From Dipylidium caninum (lineage: Eukaryota; Platyhelminthes; Cestoda; Cyclophyllidea; Dipylidiidae), in the NCBI GenBank assembly GCA_017562135.1, contig QEYB01001046.1, positions 3,844,001 to 3,908,000 on the forward strand: DNA of 64,000 nt, given 5' to 3'. The translations under genes were made by a program, and so were the position numbers. Below, piece by piece: positions 48,301 through 62,100 of this stretch (the first letter of the stretch is position 1; the number at the start of each line of letters is the position of its first letter). The notes under the pieces were generated by a model that ran no database searches, was not told where the DNA came from, and worked only from the letters and a program-made list of their open reading frames with translations.

Positions 48301-51300
48301 GGAGCCAGATATGTTCGTTATCCCATAGGCTATCAACTCCTATGTAGCGTTTTGAGCAACAGGTAAAACCTAGGTGTTTCGCGTTTACCACCCAACCTAA
48401 TCGTACAATTCGAGCCTTCAACCATTAATTCACAAAACTACGACAACTTTAGCGCCGCTAAAGATCCACGGTCTCGCCTACTAACGAAACCCCCCCTTGA
48501 CCTCTTGAATGCAAAGTTGATCTTGGAGAGGGATTAGTTACGGGTTGTGATATCATGTACGGGCCTGCACCATAACTGAGCCAGTAAGGTAGCTGGAGTG
48601 TAGACCTCCACAGTGTTAGACACTAGTAATTAGGGAAATTTCATTTTACATCAGAAATTTTTATAGAGGTGCAATTATTACTACGCATCTGATGACCCAA
48701 CAGATTTCCACGAATAGGTTGTAAATATAGAAATAAAGAGAGCTCCAAACCACTTCTACAACTATCTAGAAGATTTGTTAAAAGTTTATTTGAAGCCTTT
48801 CCTGGAATCTTATCAAAGCATTAGTATATTCAATTAAGAGATTCATGGATAATGCAAAAATTTAGCACACCTGGTTTGGATCCACTTTGTAACCTTCCTT
48901 ATGTGAGTAGAATGCGGCTAAGGAGTAGGAGAGGGAGAAGCCGATGAGAGCGATCACAAATGCGTCACCAATGCCTTCACCATCTACCGTGATACGCGGG
49001 ATAATGGGTTCAGGAAACCTACAAAGAGAAGCCATCGCAACCATGGCAGCATAAACGGCAGAGACAATGTGCGCAAGTGAATTGGGAGGGAAGCTAGTTT
49101 TACCTCTGCACAAGATGAGACAGCTAACATATGTGTGGTTCCATTTAACACAGACATCTTTCCAACCGTCAATTTGTCTCCGATTATTATGTGGGGCGGT
49201 ATATAATAACAATGTTAGGAAGCAGGTAAAAAAGTGTATGTACGCGGCGATTTTATTAGAAATAAGCGAATAAATACCGTCAGGTAGAATTAAAAATGGA
49301 TGGAGATTACTCAAATCCTTTGCCGATAAAAATAACCACAAATAAGGGATATTTACCCGGCGGGTACAGCGCCAACGACACGAACATTATACGATGTCCT
49401 CAGTTTTAGATAGTGCGAGACAACTCCGCCAAGAATAATCTGAAACATGAAACAAACAAGCTTGTTAAGAAAGAAAAAAATTAACATAGCCTTAAATTTG
49501 ACAATTTGCGTATGAATCAAGTGCACAAAATTGAAAAATAAGGTCGAATGCTCAAGAATAGATGTTCGGCATTAATAAAAAGGCCTTTAGGATATCACAT
49601 ATCCTTTCAAAGTACAAGCATATGCTGAATGCATCCCCATGTATTATCTCTAATGATATCATTCTAGATGGCTAAAGAGGCTGGGTATATAATATCTATC
49701 ATTTATTAAGAACCGAAGATCCAGGGCTATTTATGATATGAATGTTAGTGTACATGTTTACTGCCATCTAAGTAATATCGCCCTTATATGCTTCCAATTC
49801 TAACAGAAAACCCCGATAAATTTCACCACATGATGTAATAGACGCACGAAGGTACTTGTGAGTGGTCAGAGTTTCCCTGAACGTTATACATACACAGCAA
49901 ATTAGAAACAACCGCATTTCTTCAAATTTATTAGACATATGGCTGTAGCAATTAGTAAATTCCCTACTTTATAAAAAGCAATGGCATGCATGAGCGTTAA
50001 TAACGCATTATATTGTCCCTATTGATGGAGAGCACCGTTTTAAAGTGATACTAAAACCATTAACTACTAAACCCGCTTCTCACAATGCCAATCGGGAATT
50101 CGTGAGCACAATATAAAACACTTTGACGTACAGTTAAGAGCTCGATAGGCACAGGAACCTTTATACGTTTTTTCAATGATGGGTTTATCCAAAGTTGAAA
50201 GAGATATAGAGCGCCAATTGAAGAAAGTGAAAGGCCAAATGTTACCCAATTGGAGTTTTTCAAATTCGCGCAGAATTTGTAGAAATTCTAGATGGAACCA
50301 AGAGTCTAGCATGAAGGCTAATAAACTCGAAAATCGTGAAAACTGCGTGCACCATTGCCTTATTCATAAGTTTTCAAACACTTGGTTAGAAGTTCAAAAT
50401 TTGGGACTCCCATGAGTCCATTAGAAAATTCTGATGTTTTAATCAAAAGCACCTAAAAATTCAATTTAAAAAGAGGAAAAATTTTACGCATTCATGAAAC
50501 ACTTTTAAACCAATAAATTGCTACCAAGAGAATCCAATGCCTCTTCTACAACGAGCAGTAGCGTACCAAAGGAACATTGAAAAGCCCGGTGTGCTTCTTG
50601 AGATCAAGGCCAAATATTACAAAAATTTGGGATATTCCAACATGAACCGAGGAACCAACAGTAAATCCAGTTAACATTGGGTGCGATAACAGGCGAGTGA
50701 GAAAACCAAGACGCAAAATTCCCATCATAAGCTAAAGTTACAAATACATCAGACATTTTTTTTCCAAGAAGAAAGGATTGTGCTGGTCCAACCTGCATGA
50801 TTCCCACCACCATGGCCAGGGCGGAAGCCAAAAGAACCCGGTTGCTGGCAAGATCTGCGCTATCTGCCGACAGCGAGAGTATGTGTGAGGACCCATTCGT
50901 TGTCCGGTTAATTAGAGCTAAAAGTGACATTCGATAAGACGTTGGAGAATATTTAATAGTGATGGCTTTAAAAAAATACGATAAAGACTAACTTTAATTG
51001 AATGTCCGGTTAGATACAGAATGTGAAGGGAAAAAACAATCAGGGGATATAAACACAGATACGAAATAGACATATCAAAAAACAACATGACTTTAATTTT
51101 GAATAAAGTCCAAACTTACACAGAGGTCCAGAGTGAGACGTGTTGCGATCCAAATAGGCGCCAACAAGAAGACTGATGATTGCAAGAGTGCCTGAATGCA
51201 CAAAATAGGGTATTGAACAGGGCATTGAGTGGGACAGAAAATGCGTCGTCACATACCCAATGAAAGATGGCGCGAGGTACCAAAGAAAAAGTAGAAAAAC

Positions 51301-52118
51301 GAAGCACACATCGAACAATAGAGTCCATATACTGGGGGGAGTGTAGCCAACATAGCATAAGCCATTCCTGAAAAAGATAGCGGGGAGTTTATTTAATGCC
51401 ACATGTAACGTAGACGATTGAATTTCAAGGGACTATTCCCGATTTCTTAAACTAGAGATTTTATGAAGTGTGAAATGTCAGACCAGGCATTATGTGGAGT
51501 AAATTTAACATATAGAGAAATAAAACATTACCGCTGGATTCTCAGCATGCATCAAATAAAATAAACGGTTGTCTAATTTTCCAACTGTATATTAAATCAG
51601 AGCACAAATGCCTAATTATAAATACAATAGCTAAAACTCAAAATATATCGCTAAACACGACCATTTTAACCAATGATTGAATTAGCACGATACTGATCCA
51701 TAAAATGCTGTTTATTTAGTAGTTTGTTTCCCTTGAAAATAAATTGTAGACTTCAACTAAGACCTTGTAAGGAAATACCTTGAGGTACGTGCATGACGCC
51801 GATAGTAAAGCCGGTAATAAGGTCGTTTACCAAACTAGCCTTCACGTCATAATTTGTAAAAGCGGTAAGGAAAGGAAAAAACCGGTACAGGAATTGTTGC
51901 AGAAGTTTGCCAAGTCCCCCGTTTGTAGTTGGTCCACAGTATGAAAGACGCAGTCGTCCATAGCCTCGTCTTATTAAAGCAGCAGATTTTTGACGAAATG
52001 TAACAGGTTTGTTTGGGTCGCACCGCAAATAGGAGTTATCAAACACAGATTGGGAGTAGTAAGTTCGACAATAACACCGATCATTATTACCATCTGTCGA
52101 GTCGGATCCAGAAATCAT
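45384..52118 (-). CDS. SLC26 (SulP) anion transporter with STAS domain
   Basis: A multi-pass anion exchanger/channel of the prestin/pendrin family. Exons: 52118-51779, 51367-51257, 51191-51120, 50917-50793, 50731-50567, 50287-50132, 49439-49357, 49018-48871, 48339-48147, 48069-47974, 47457-47277, 47239-46970, 46415-46162, 45798-45744 and 45515-45384. Family landmarks are [11 protein letters not shown] then [89 protein letters not shown], and the STAS parts [13 protein letters not shown] and [20 protein letters not shown]. Junction phases agree throughout except for one extra base in exon 9 (a run of 8 G at 48234-48241, read on minus) and one in the last exon (4 G at 45484-45487). Dropping one G at each keeps family-like sequence and gives about 792 residues. 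Either these are assembly errors or the gene is broken. Start: the first in-frame ATG after the acidic N-terminus. Substrate (sulfate, chloride, bicarbonate, oxalate) cannot be assigned. Confidence 0.92.
47570..47647 (-). other. possible in-frame cassette exon of SLC26
   Basis: A 78-nt segment flanked by AG and GT lies inside the intron between the SLC26 exons 48069-47974 and 47457-47277. It is open in all 26 codons (about [20 protein letters not shown] and onward) and a multiple of three. The neighbouring exons already join in phase with family-like sequence (VWDF to ASWVVSF), so inclusion would insert 26 residues in a membrane-span linker. It may be chance. Confidence 0.25.
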
Positions 52119-53131
52119 TGGCTCCAACACTCACTTTTAATTCAAGAAGTGCAACCCGCGGCGAGCCCACCACTCACGCTTACACGCCCACAACTTTGAA
52201 GAACCGCAAATGGAAATAATTCAACAAACATGAAAGTTATGGACCATGTCCGAAAGATTCTCAAAATAACTCTCTTCGCCGCATTGCGAAAAGTATGAAA
52301 TGTACCATAAACGTTATAAAGAAGCCTATTGCAGTAGACTACGAAAAATATTGAGCTGTGACCTCAAATTTTTGTCAGTTACTGTGGCCACAAAACAAAT
52401 CTCCGACACTTAAATGTAACAAAACAACGCTCCGGTACTTCCTTCGAGATTTAAACTACGCAAAATTTTTCTACAAACGTAGCTATCACTACAATCATGA
52501 TGGCAAGTGAATTTTAATATTTTTCGTTCTTAACTCCCTCGAAGCAAACTACACATATTTGTTGCTTATTTACTTGCACAATCTCTTCAACATAATAGCC
52601 CCTCTCGTTGCGTGTAATACGACGGAGAAAACCGATTCCCAATCCATGTCAAACCCGTCATTAAAGGCCTACTGTGGTAGCAGTAGCTCTCAACAATCTC
52701 CAGACATACGATCAATAGTTCAGAGGGTGACGAGAACCGATTCTCATAAGAAACACTAACTTAACTTCATGCTTTTTTTTAAGGGTACATGAATTAGTCT
52801 TCCGGCCCATAACTTCATAGTAAGTCTTGCCGCCTTCCTCTTAGCGTCATATTATTTTAAAACCTGCGAAATCACAAATGGCTTTGGATCGTGGTACACT
52901 GTTAGAGTAGATTTTGGGTCTGCTGATTCAGGTGCGCCGCCCCTGACATATCGCAGGACTTTACTTTGAAGATAACTACAGAAAAGCCTTAACTACAATC
53001 ACATTGGTTATATTAATTATACCTTTGCTTGGTCATAAAACGAGCATAAATTGTGAAATCTATTACAGGTGCATAACACATGGTGTTCGTTCACAAATGA
53101 ATTCACATAATTAAGAAAATGGGCTATGGAA
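52119..53131. other. spacer between SLC26 5' end and DNAH2 3' end
   Basis: This 1 kb AT-rich spacer between two same-strand genes has no supported exon. It should contain the SLC26 promoter and the DNAH2 3' untranslated region. Short ORFs here show no domain. Confidence 0.5.
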
Positions 53132-56100
53132 TCACGTATCAAGGCTCATCAGTAGAGCAGTGCCTCGTTTCACCCAGTGTTCAGGAGGGACGTCACCTGT
53201 TCTTAAATCGACACCAATCATAAAAGATGGTTTTCCCGACGTACCCTCTCGGTTTTGGTAATAATAGCAAGGACAAAGGTACGTAGCTAAAAGGCAAGTC
53301 AAGAGATTGATACAAATATTTTGGAATATAAATGATGGAAATGACATAGAAAGAAAGTTGCTCACATTTGGCGGCCCTTTTCTTATTTTCTATGGGCCTA
53401 AAATGAATGACTGGCATAGAACAGACTAGCAACATTGGAGCCGCTTCAATGAGGCACTGGTTTTTCACGTCCCAGCTGGCACCTTCCAAATAAAGGCCAC
53501 TGACATAAACGCCTTCCTTCGGACCCGAAGGAATATTTTGTTCCGAAATTGTAAGAACATTAAAATCCCAGCTAAGTGTGTCAATACCAACACCGTAGGA
53601 TCGAGCTGCCGTTTGCATGACTGCGGTCAAAAAACCCGTGGGGAAGGTGAATGCACCAACCCAAAAGGTTTTTGGCGCCTTAGCAGCTTGAGACCATTGT
53701 AAAAACATTCTGACTCTTTGTGATAGATCCCGCACCCACGAACTCAGTGGTCTTAAGGAATTGTAGGCCTAAAGGTTTCAAAAATTGTAACAAACGTTAT
53801 AGGTCATGTAATAGTTTATTCCTCAGCCGCCAAGTGAAAATAAGCTACAACAACTGTAATAAATGGGAAGAATAAGTTTAAAGCAAATAATTTTCGAAAA
53901 CCACTCAAAATGCCACAGTATGAAAAAGTCAGGACAGGCTTACATATTGCCATTGAATAGGGACGTGATTGTCAAAAATAGCTGCAAATATATCTTCCAA
54001 CTCGGAAGACATTACCACGAGACCCTGAATACCCCTTTCAAGGTCAAAAAGATGAGTGCGGACCAAATCGAGAAGGTTATTGTAACGTTGAATCTCCTGA
54101 AGCAGTACAACCTTCAGTGGGGAATGATCGTTGCTGAAGATCTTTACTGTGCCTTCGTAGTCTAAATTGTCCGGTATTTGCTCCTCCATTTTTTGAATAA
54201 GGCTCAAAACCTTGGACTCTTTTGATTCCTCACCGGACGATGAAACCTGAAAAAAAGTTGATGCCTTAATGCACGCAATGGAATTTCTTCCGGCGATCGT
54301 ATAAGATTTGATATCAACAGCCGAGTTTACCTTTGGCTGCAAGGAAAGTAGAGCATCGAAGAGGATTTTCGCTTCCTGAATCTGAGAGGCGATGTCAGCA
54401 TTTAGATGTTGACCAAAGGCTTCTGGGTGGTCAATGTTCGGCATAATGGCCACAAATTCTCGATAGGTGCTGAGGCTGCCATCTCGGGGAACGTAGTAGT
54501 GCGGCAGAGGCGATAGCTTAAAGAAGGCCTCGTTGATGACATCTTCGGTGAAATAGCCGTTAATGTAGGTGAGGAGGAGACGACGGTCCCACTCATCCGT
54601 TACGTGACCTCCATAATTTATGCCGGCGATCAAGTAGCGCAAAGCTTCCCATGGCGTGTCCTGATACTGATCCAGATAGGTGCTCAAAATATTTTCTGAC
54701 ACCTCGAAGTCAGCATCGTTGAATTCATAGGTCACGTTCCAACCGAGCATGCGGAACTTTCGACGCTCAATGAGAACGGAGTGAAAGAAACAGAGGCAAA
54801 AAAGCAGTTTCTTGTATTTTTCGGGTTTAGCGCATGCAGAAAATTGGTCTTCCTAAGAAGGGAAATTATTGTCTAATGATTTCACTTCATCGGATTTTGT
54901 GGACAAATATTTTCTAGTGCTGACGTTTATTTAGTAATATGCTCAAACTTAAGATTCGAGGAAATCAGGCCAGAAGGAGGTAAGTTTTCATACTTAGAAT
55001 GAACTGATAGAGAACTCACCTTAATAATGTGATAAAGTCTTTTCATGTTGGCGCGCAGACCTTTCGGTGGTTCGGTAGTCATTTTAATGCCAGCCTGTAG
55101 AATGGAAATGGGGAAATTTGGAGTAGGGATGGAGGAAAGCCAGAGGCGAAATTCACCGTGAGTCTGTTCTCCGCCCATTTGTTCCACAAGTTTATCCAAC
55201 TGGGGCATCCAGGAGAGCGAGAGATGACAATTAGCCAAAAAGACCCAGTTTCCTTCGCGCATACCCTCCTCTATCAAGCGTGTGGCAATCGGCGCTTGGC
55301 CTTGTCCCAACGAGAGTGTGTTGAAGCGTTTACCCATTCCACATGCTTCGGCCATTTGAAGTAGCCCTCCGGTCGGATCCACCCCTGGTGATAAGACGAA
55401 GATGAGAGGAATTCTGGCCGAACTATCTTCCACCACCTAAACACAGAAAACCAAACGAATTGGGGCTATATTAAGCTGTGGCAGGTCTGGTGCAAAAGCA
55501 AGAAATTGGCTGGCTAGGGATGATGACGTACACTTCTCATATCTAACACAGGCGGCTCGACGAACTGCTTGCCAATATTATTGGAGATGAAGGCGGTGGC
55601 GCAGAATGTCAGACGGTCCGGTCTTAGGGAGCGCACAATTAGCATCCGCTGGAATTCGTTAGTCGAACCTTCCCATTCCGCGGGCAACTTCGTGTTTTCA
55701 GGCTCGTCTGAGGTGTACCAGGTGTGCCACTCTCTCGGGTACTGTTCAAACGACGTAACAATGCCACGATAGTTGGCAAGTTTGTTTAGTTCTGTCACAT
55801 TATCCCACGAAAGACTAGAAAGCCAATGGGAGACAGGATTGTCCATCTGATGGGTCCTATCGAGGACGACGCCACCGCGTAGGAAGAACGTGTATTCCTC
55901 GGAGTTTAATTTTCCCATTTCTTCCATAATCTTGATACATATCTGGAAGGAGAAGAGTAGCTTGTGTCTTTCAAATAAGCCTCGACAGGTGTAACGATAC
56001 ACAGCATAGGTATGATAATCGTTGAGGTTTTCGATTCTTTCACTCAGCCGGGGAGAACGCTGGCTCTTCTCTATGCTGAGAACAAAGAGACCGATATAAG

Positions 56101-59100
56101 CATCCAGAGCAAACTGATACATAGGGTCTATGAAGCCGAGATCATTAAGCACGAAAAACAGGAGAGCAGCTCTTCTAGCGCAGGGTCTATAACCGTCCCG
56201 AGCTGTGTCAATCTGGACTTCCGTTCGTTCAGAGATAGAGAGAAATTCGGTGACCTCCTGAAAGACAAAGATTCACAAGTAATAAGAAATCGTATTAATT
56301 CGAAAACCGGCACTCTATTTCTCTCTTTTCTCTGCATTAGATCTGTTTTGGCATTATCAACGCTTTTCCTTAATGAATCCATCAACTGTTCCGGTACCCC
56401 GTAAATGGAAGACGGCGTTGGCCTATTTAACGCCTTCACCTTTAGAGGCCTCTCACTCATCAAATAGGCATTTTGTTAATTAGCTTGTGTGCATACTTCT
56501 GATACTTCGAAGGGGTGCCTTTTAGAGGACTTCATGCACACTACAGTCAGTGGCCTTTGAGTGCGTTTTTGGAACTTGACGGGGAATGTTCTTTTGTCTC
56601 TCCTCCCGCAGTAATGACCGACGGCAAACCATCAGACATTAGTAATACTTTAGTGATTACGTTCTCGACCTCACTCCTTGCGGTAAGATTTGCATGACTT
56701 TTCAAAATTATATGCAAATTTTGGGATTGTTCCAATCACAGGATCTCACAATCACTTCGACTCGCTTATGGTAACTCACCGCTGAGGTAGCTTTAGAAGT
56801 TTGAAGAGTCATAAAGAGGTTTTCGTCCTCGAGTAAAGAACCTTGTGTCTCATTTAAGAGGCGTAAGAGTTCATCTTCCAACTCCTTCAGTTTTTTTTTC
56901 CCGTTTGCGATGCCCATTACCAGGCTATCTTTCTGCTCCTCCAGTTCCGGTTTCTCTTTGCGCACCACGATCCCCAGCAACTGCGCCTCCAGACCTTCCT
57001 GCATGACGGCAAAATTCACCACCGTCGTTTTGATGCATATCTCTGGAGCGTAGCGGGGATTAGATAATTTCGTTGTCAAATAAAGCCTAATGGATCGAAG
57101 GGATCAACAGGAAGGTTTTAGCAACAATACGCAATGCGAGCGGGCGCTTCGTGTAGTTCTTTTAACCTCACACATTGGGGCGACACCAGACACTTTAAGA
57201 TGTATTTCGCAGCAGGGCCTTTTCCCGTACTAGTGAAATAAATTTGCGTAGGAAGGCGATTACGGCTTGTCTCTGTCGTCTAGCTCAGTGATGTTGCACA
57301 ATTTATAACTGCAATTTTTGTTTCGAATTCCCGAAGGTATGCAAATTAGCTGAGATGGAGGCAGCAGGAGATTCATTCAAGCGAAAATTTATTTGTGCTA
57401 CAGAAATTCGTTTCCTCACTTTGCAGTACTATTAAAATGCTATACAAAAATAGGGGCGGAAATACTTGAGAAGGCCGGGATGCGAACTGATGCACTTGTT
57501 GGTGGTGTCACTGTTGCTTCATACAACAAATCCACGAAAGACCGCTGATGAGTGCCTCATCGCTCATGAGGGAGGTGGCGATGTTTCTTACCTCTCCGTT
57601 ACCACCACGGTGTGGTGACGACAGTGCTCACCTGAAGTTCTTGTTGTATTCTACTTCCTTATCACCCAGCCGGATGATGTCAACACCTCCAACCTTCATG
57701 AGCGACTTATTCAGGATGACGTCTAGGCCGGGATCGAGGGTTTCCAAGATGTTCTGAAGGAGGACTGGCCAACCGTTTGAGATGGCGCGCTCGAGGACCT
57801 GCATGTAATTCTTCATCTGCAAATCGACCACCTGCAGCTGCGGCCCCTCCATCGACTTGATCCAGTGCATCGCCTGGCACTGCGGGTCTATCATGAGCGC
57901 CCACCGGGAGGTCCTGGTGACAATCACCCCGTTGTCCACTGAGAATGAGTCCCGCGGGAGTCCCTGTATGTTCCACTCTCGGACCTTGTAGGAAATAACT
58001 CCTTCTCTCACACTCTCCCTATCAATTTCCACTTAATGCTCACTCCTGTCTCTTTGGCACGAAGTGACTGAGCTACTCCCCCAGCGCAACAAACCAAACC
58101 AATAACCTAAACCGTCTGTACCAGTTGGCAGTTAAATGCCTGTCGCCCGAGTGGCAACCCTAGGAAGCAAGAAACGCTTCCTTCTTTTGTAACAACTGTC
58201 AAAAATTAAATTAGGCTGACTAGGTCTCATTGGTCCTTTTACTTTGCTAATGAAACTTCAATTATCATAAACTCATCCCCAGTACTGTAACGAGCCCCTC
58301 TGTTGAAAGAAGGGAAATCACAGCTAACCTTGGCTGGATCAGAAAGGAATTCTGTGAAGGAGAACGGCGTCGATTTGGGAATTTTTTCCATTTCAACGGC
58401 TGCAGTCCACTTAGAAACCAATTCACCGCGATATTTCAGTAGAAAAGGGCCCATGTACGATATGAATCCGGCTGAGAGAAGGCAGTCACCAGGGAGAAGG
58501 CCAATTCGACGCTCGAGATCAGTCACTGTCTGTGTCCAACGCACTTTTTCGTCAGCCAAACCATCCACCAACATTCGCGCTCTCTCGAGCATCTTCTCCA
58601 GAGCCTCTGCTTTCCGTCTCAACTCGTCTTTTTGCTCCATCTGAGACATAAATTAAAATAAAACCGTTTCAATTGATGGTGAATTGTATCTTGTTTGAAT
58701 AAACAGAAGATCATTACTTTGTCATTGTATTCTTGTTGCAAACGAGCCATTTCAGCCATAAGATCGTTGAGCTTTTCCTGGGCGGCCGCCAGTTGGGCTC
58801 TTTTTTCTGCCAAAATGGCTTCAGCTTGCAGTAAACGCTGACGCTTGGGTTCTACGAAACGGTAAACCCGTCCATACACTTCCATGGCACGAACCCACAT
58901 GCACAGCGACTTCGCGGCGAGGGAAACCTATGGTGTGCGTAGAAGTATATATAAGACATCATTTTGCTAATCCCCTTCTATTTAAACGCCTCAAAAGTAG
59001 TAAGGATGACTATACGAAGAATGGGAAAGATACCTGGTATAAAAAATCGGGCTCATGTTACCATTTAACACTTAATCTATTTTAATTTCTATTTTACAAT

Positions 59101-62100
59101 CTGTGCGTGGGTTAAATTTAGGATTCTACGCTCTGGGAAAGAAGTAATGATGATGCTGACAACTTTGAACGGGGAAATGCGAATATGAGGGGAAGTCGCA
59201 GTCACATGCCAGGAGCCCAGGCAATCACCTTGCCCACGACCTCGGGCATGAACTCATCCAGCGCACAATAGGCGCCGATCTTCTTAAGCGTCTTATCGCT
59301 TATGTGGTCCTTATCGAAGTTGACCAACTGATTGATAAAGTCCTGCTCCCCCAAATGCTTTTTAGCTTCCGTCCAAGTGGGAGGCGCCTGCCGCAGTATC
59401 ATTACAGCTTCCATTACCTAAAAGGGAGTCGTAGAATAATCTACTGAAAGATAACATTAGTCTTTGCAAACAGCATATACTAAAGAGTAAATTGTGAAAC
59501 TGTTCCTTGTTCGAATGCTACGAGCTCCTAATTTATCATTCAAGGTGCACGATTCCGTCACATAAATCACAAAGAATTTCCACATAGCAGCACCAATCTT
59601 ATTGCCACATTTGGCAGTCTCACCGAATAAAAAGCAAACTCTGACCATTTGTTTAACCTTACTTTTCTAACTAGGTGAGGTGGTTGACCATAGGATTTGA
59701 TTTCCGTTATGTCCTTCTTGTTAAGCGCTTCGAGCGCAGTAATCGCAGCCTCCAGAGCAGGCATCGCTTGAGCCAGGTCGGCCTGGGCCACCTCGGCCAT
59801 CTGCAGACATTTCGCTTCATCCACCGTTATCTTCTCTTTCGTGAGGGTTACCGACTGTATGATGGATTCACAAAAATATATGAGAAATCGTGGATAGACC
59901 GAAATTGCAATAAGGAGAATAGGCAGAGTTTAGTCTGAAACCAAAAACCATGTCATCCTCGAAGTAAGCCCTAAATAAATTTTGCTGGGACACTCTTTTT
60001 GCAGCACGGCCTTTCGCCGGTTGGGAACCGACTGATAGTACCTTGGTTTGTTCGTCAGCCTCCCGTTTCTGTTCCACTAGTATAACCAGGTAGTCATCGC
60101 ACTCCTTCTGGAAGACAGCCACTTTCTCCTTGGCCTCATTCAGCTCGACCGACATCTCTGCGAAGATGAAGCATGATTATTAGGCATGCCGGCAAGGCCT
60201 CCCTTTAATCAAACCTTTACTATTTCCTTTGACCCTCTCTATAACCCAGTTCTGAAGTATCAGAAACCAGTGACAAATACCGTTCGAATGAGGGCATTAA
60301 AGTAACTACTTCATTTATATTTCATTTTCCGACAGGAATCGCAGAAACCATTGTGGCCTTATTGGCGCCTATCACATCGTAAAAGCAGAATATCGTTGAA
60401 CTAACCTTCAACCTTTGCGCGAGTATCGTCAATCTTGCCGAGTCCACTTCTCAGTTTGTTGGCCCAGTCACTGAGCTCTTTTCTTTTCGACTCAAGCATT
60501 CTGGAAGCCAAGTGAATGAATGAGACATGGAAAGGGGAAAACAGGTTGCCTTCATCACTGCTCACTTCTTGTACCCCGAGACGAGCTCAAGGTAGTTTGT
60601 TGGAGTTACGTAATTTCGCCTTCTCAACTCGTCCATCATTCTCGCTGACATCGCCGTCACCGAGGCGTGCATTAGGGCAAACACGCGCGCCACACCCGAT
60701 TTCATCCTCCCCTATGGCGTCATAGGAAAAGAGGACACACTCAGGTCGTCGTTAGGTGGCTCTAGAGCAAAATGTCCAAATGGCAGAACCGCTCTCAACC
60801 GCCCGAAGCCGAGTCGCAAGAAGTACCCTTAATTTAGTGGAAAGGTCAAGAGGCCTTTTTTACCCAGGATTTTAGCTGTTCCCCTTACAACGAACCACTC
60901 ACTAATGGACATCTGCGGGGCCATCGCAATCCCCAGATATTCTTGCTTATATGAAGGTCGTGATTTAAAGCAAACGGGAAAGGTTTCGGTAAAACGCCAC
61001 AACGAACGCGGTTGCACACGCTAGTGAGCAACAAAAAACAGAGACCTGGTGAAAGAAACGCAGTGTTATAAGGTCCAAAACAGAACCAAAATTTAACAAG
61101 ACTTACACTGATTCGCAAGGCCTTAGGGAGACAGCATATTAAGTAGAAGAAGGCTTTTTATTTTGGGATTATGCACTTGAGTTGAACTTTAGCAAATCCG
61201 CGAATTGAACAGACAGTGAATGAGTTTTAATGTAACTACGGTCTAAAGTGGCCAGCGATGAATGGTTTTGTGAATTACATTTTCACTGCCGACAAAAAGG
61301 TCAAGATCATTGAGGCACTTCGCCGCGACTTCGAGGAGAGCATCATTTGGCCACTCGCTGAACCAGTCAATTGTGGTGCAATTCACAAAACCCGGATACA
61401 TGCGAAGACGATCTCTGAACAGATCGCTCACAGGATTCATGCAGAGGACGATGTGCAGGTTGGCTCTGACCCGTTCGACAAAATACCTGTGAACAGACTG
61501 CAAACACAGACAATATAAGGCCACTAATAACCCAAAGTAAATGGTCATAAGCCTTAACTAGGCTCAGTAACTCGTAACAAGTCCGTTAGAGAACAAAGTA
61601 GTTGTAGGCGGTCGCTATCAGGCAGAAAAGGGTTTGAAAGTCGGCATGCCAAGTGCTACGGAATTGCGGGTGGCAGCATTGCGGCAATACGGCCGCGCCT
61701 AGAAGGGGGCGCGGTGAATTTATTAAAATCCCACTTTTAACTGGAACACCTGCAACCAGCGACATGCTGAGTCCAGAAGAGGACTACAAGGCGCGGAACC
61801 TGCGTGCCACCCGATAGCTGTAGTCGAACTTGCCTGGGTCGACTCATCCACATTGTCTTTCTTTGCTTGATCCATGATAGCGTTAAAAATCTCCTCAAAT
61901 TCATCCGACTTGAAGAGATTGGGGACTTCACCGGAACTCAACAGATTGTTGACATCTTCCATGAAGCCCTCTTCAGCCACTTGTGTGTCCGAGAAGAGGA
62001 ACAACGTCGGCTGGCGGTACACGCCCGTTTGACGGTAGAGCCTCTTCAAGTCTACCAAATTCAAAACAAGACGGATAGCAGGAATGAAAAATAACCTTAC

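Noticed and set aside
55541..56404. Plus-strand ORFs across DNAH2 (for example 56012-56404)
   Set aside because: They lie opposite well-conserved DNAH2 exons and are antisense shadows.
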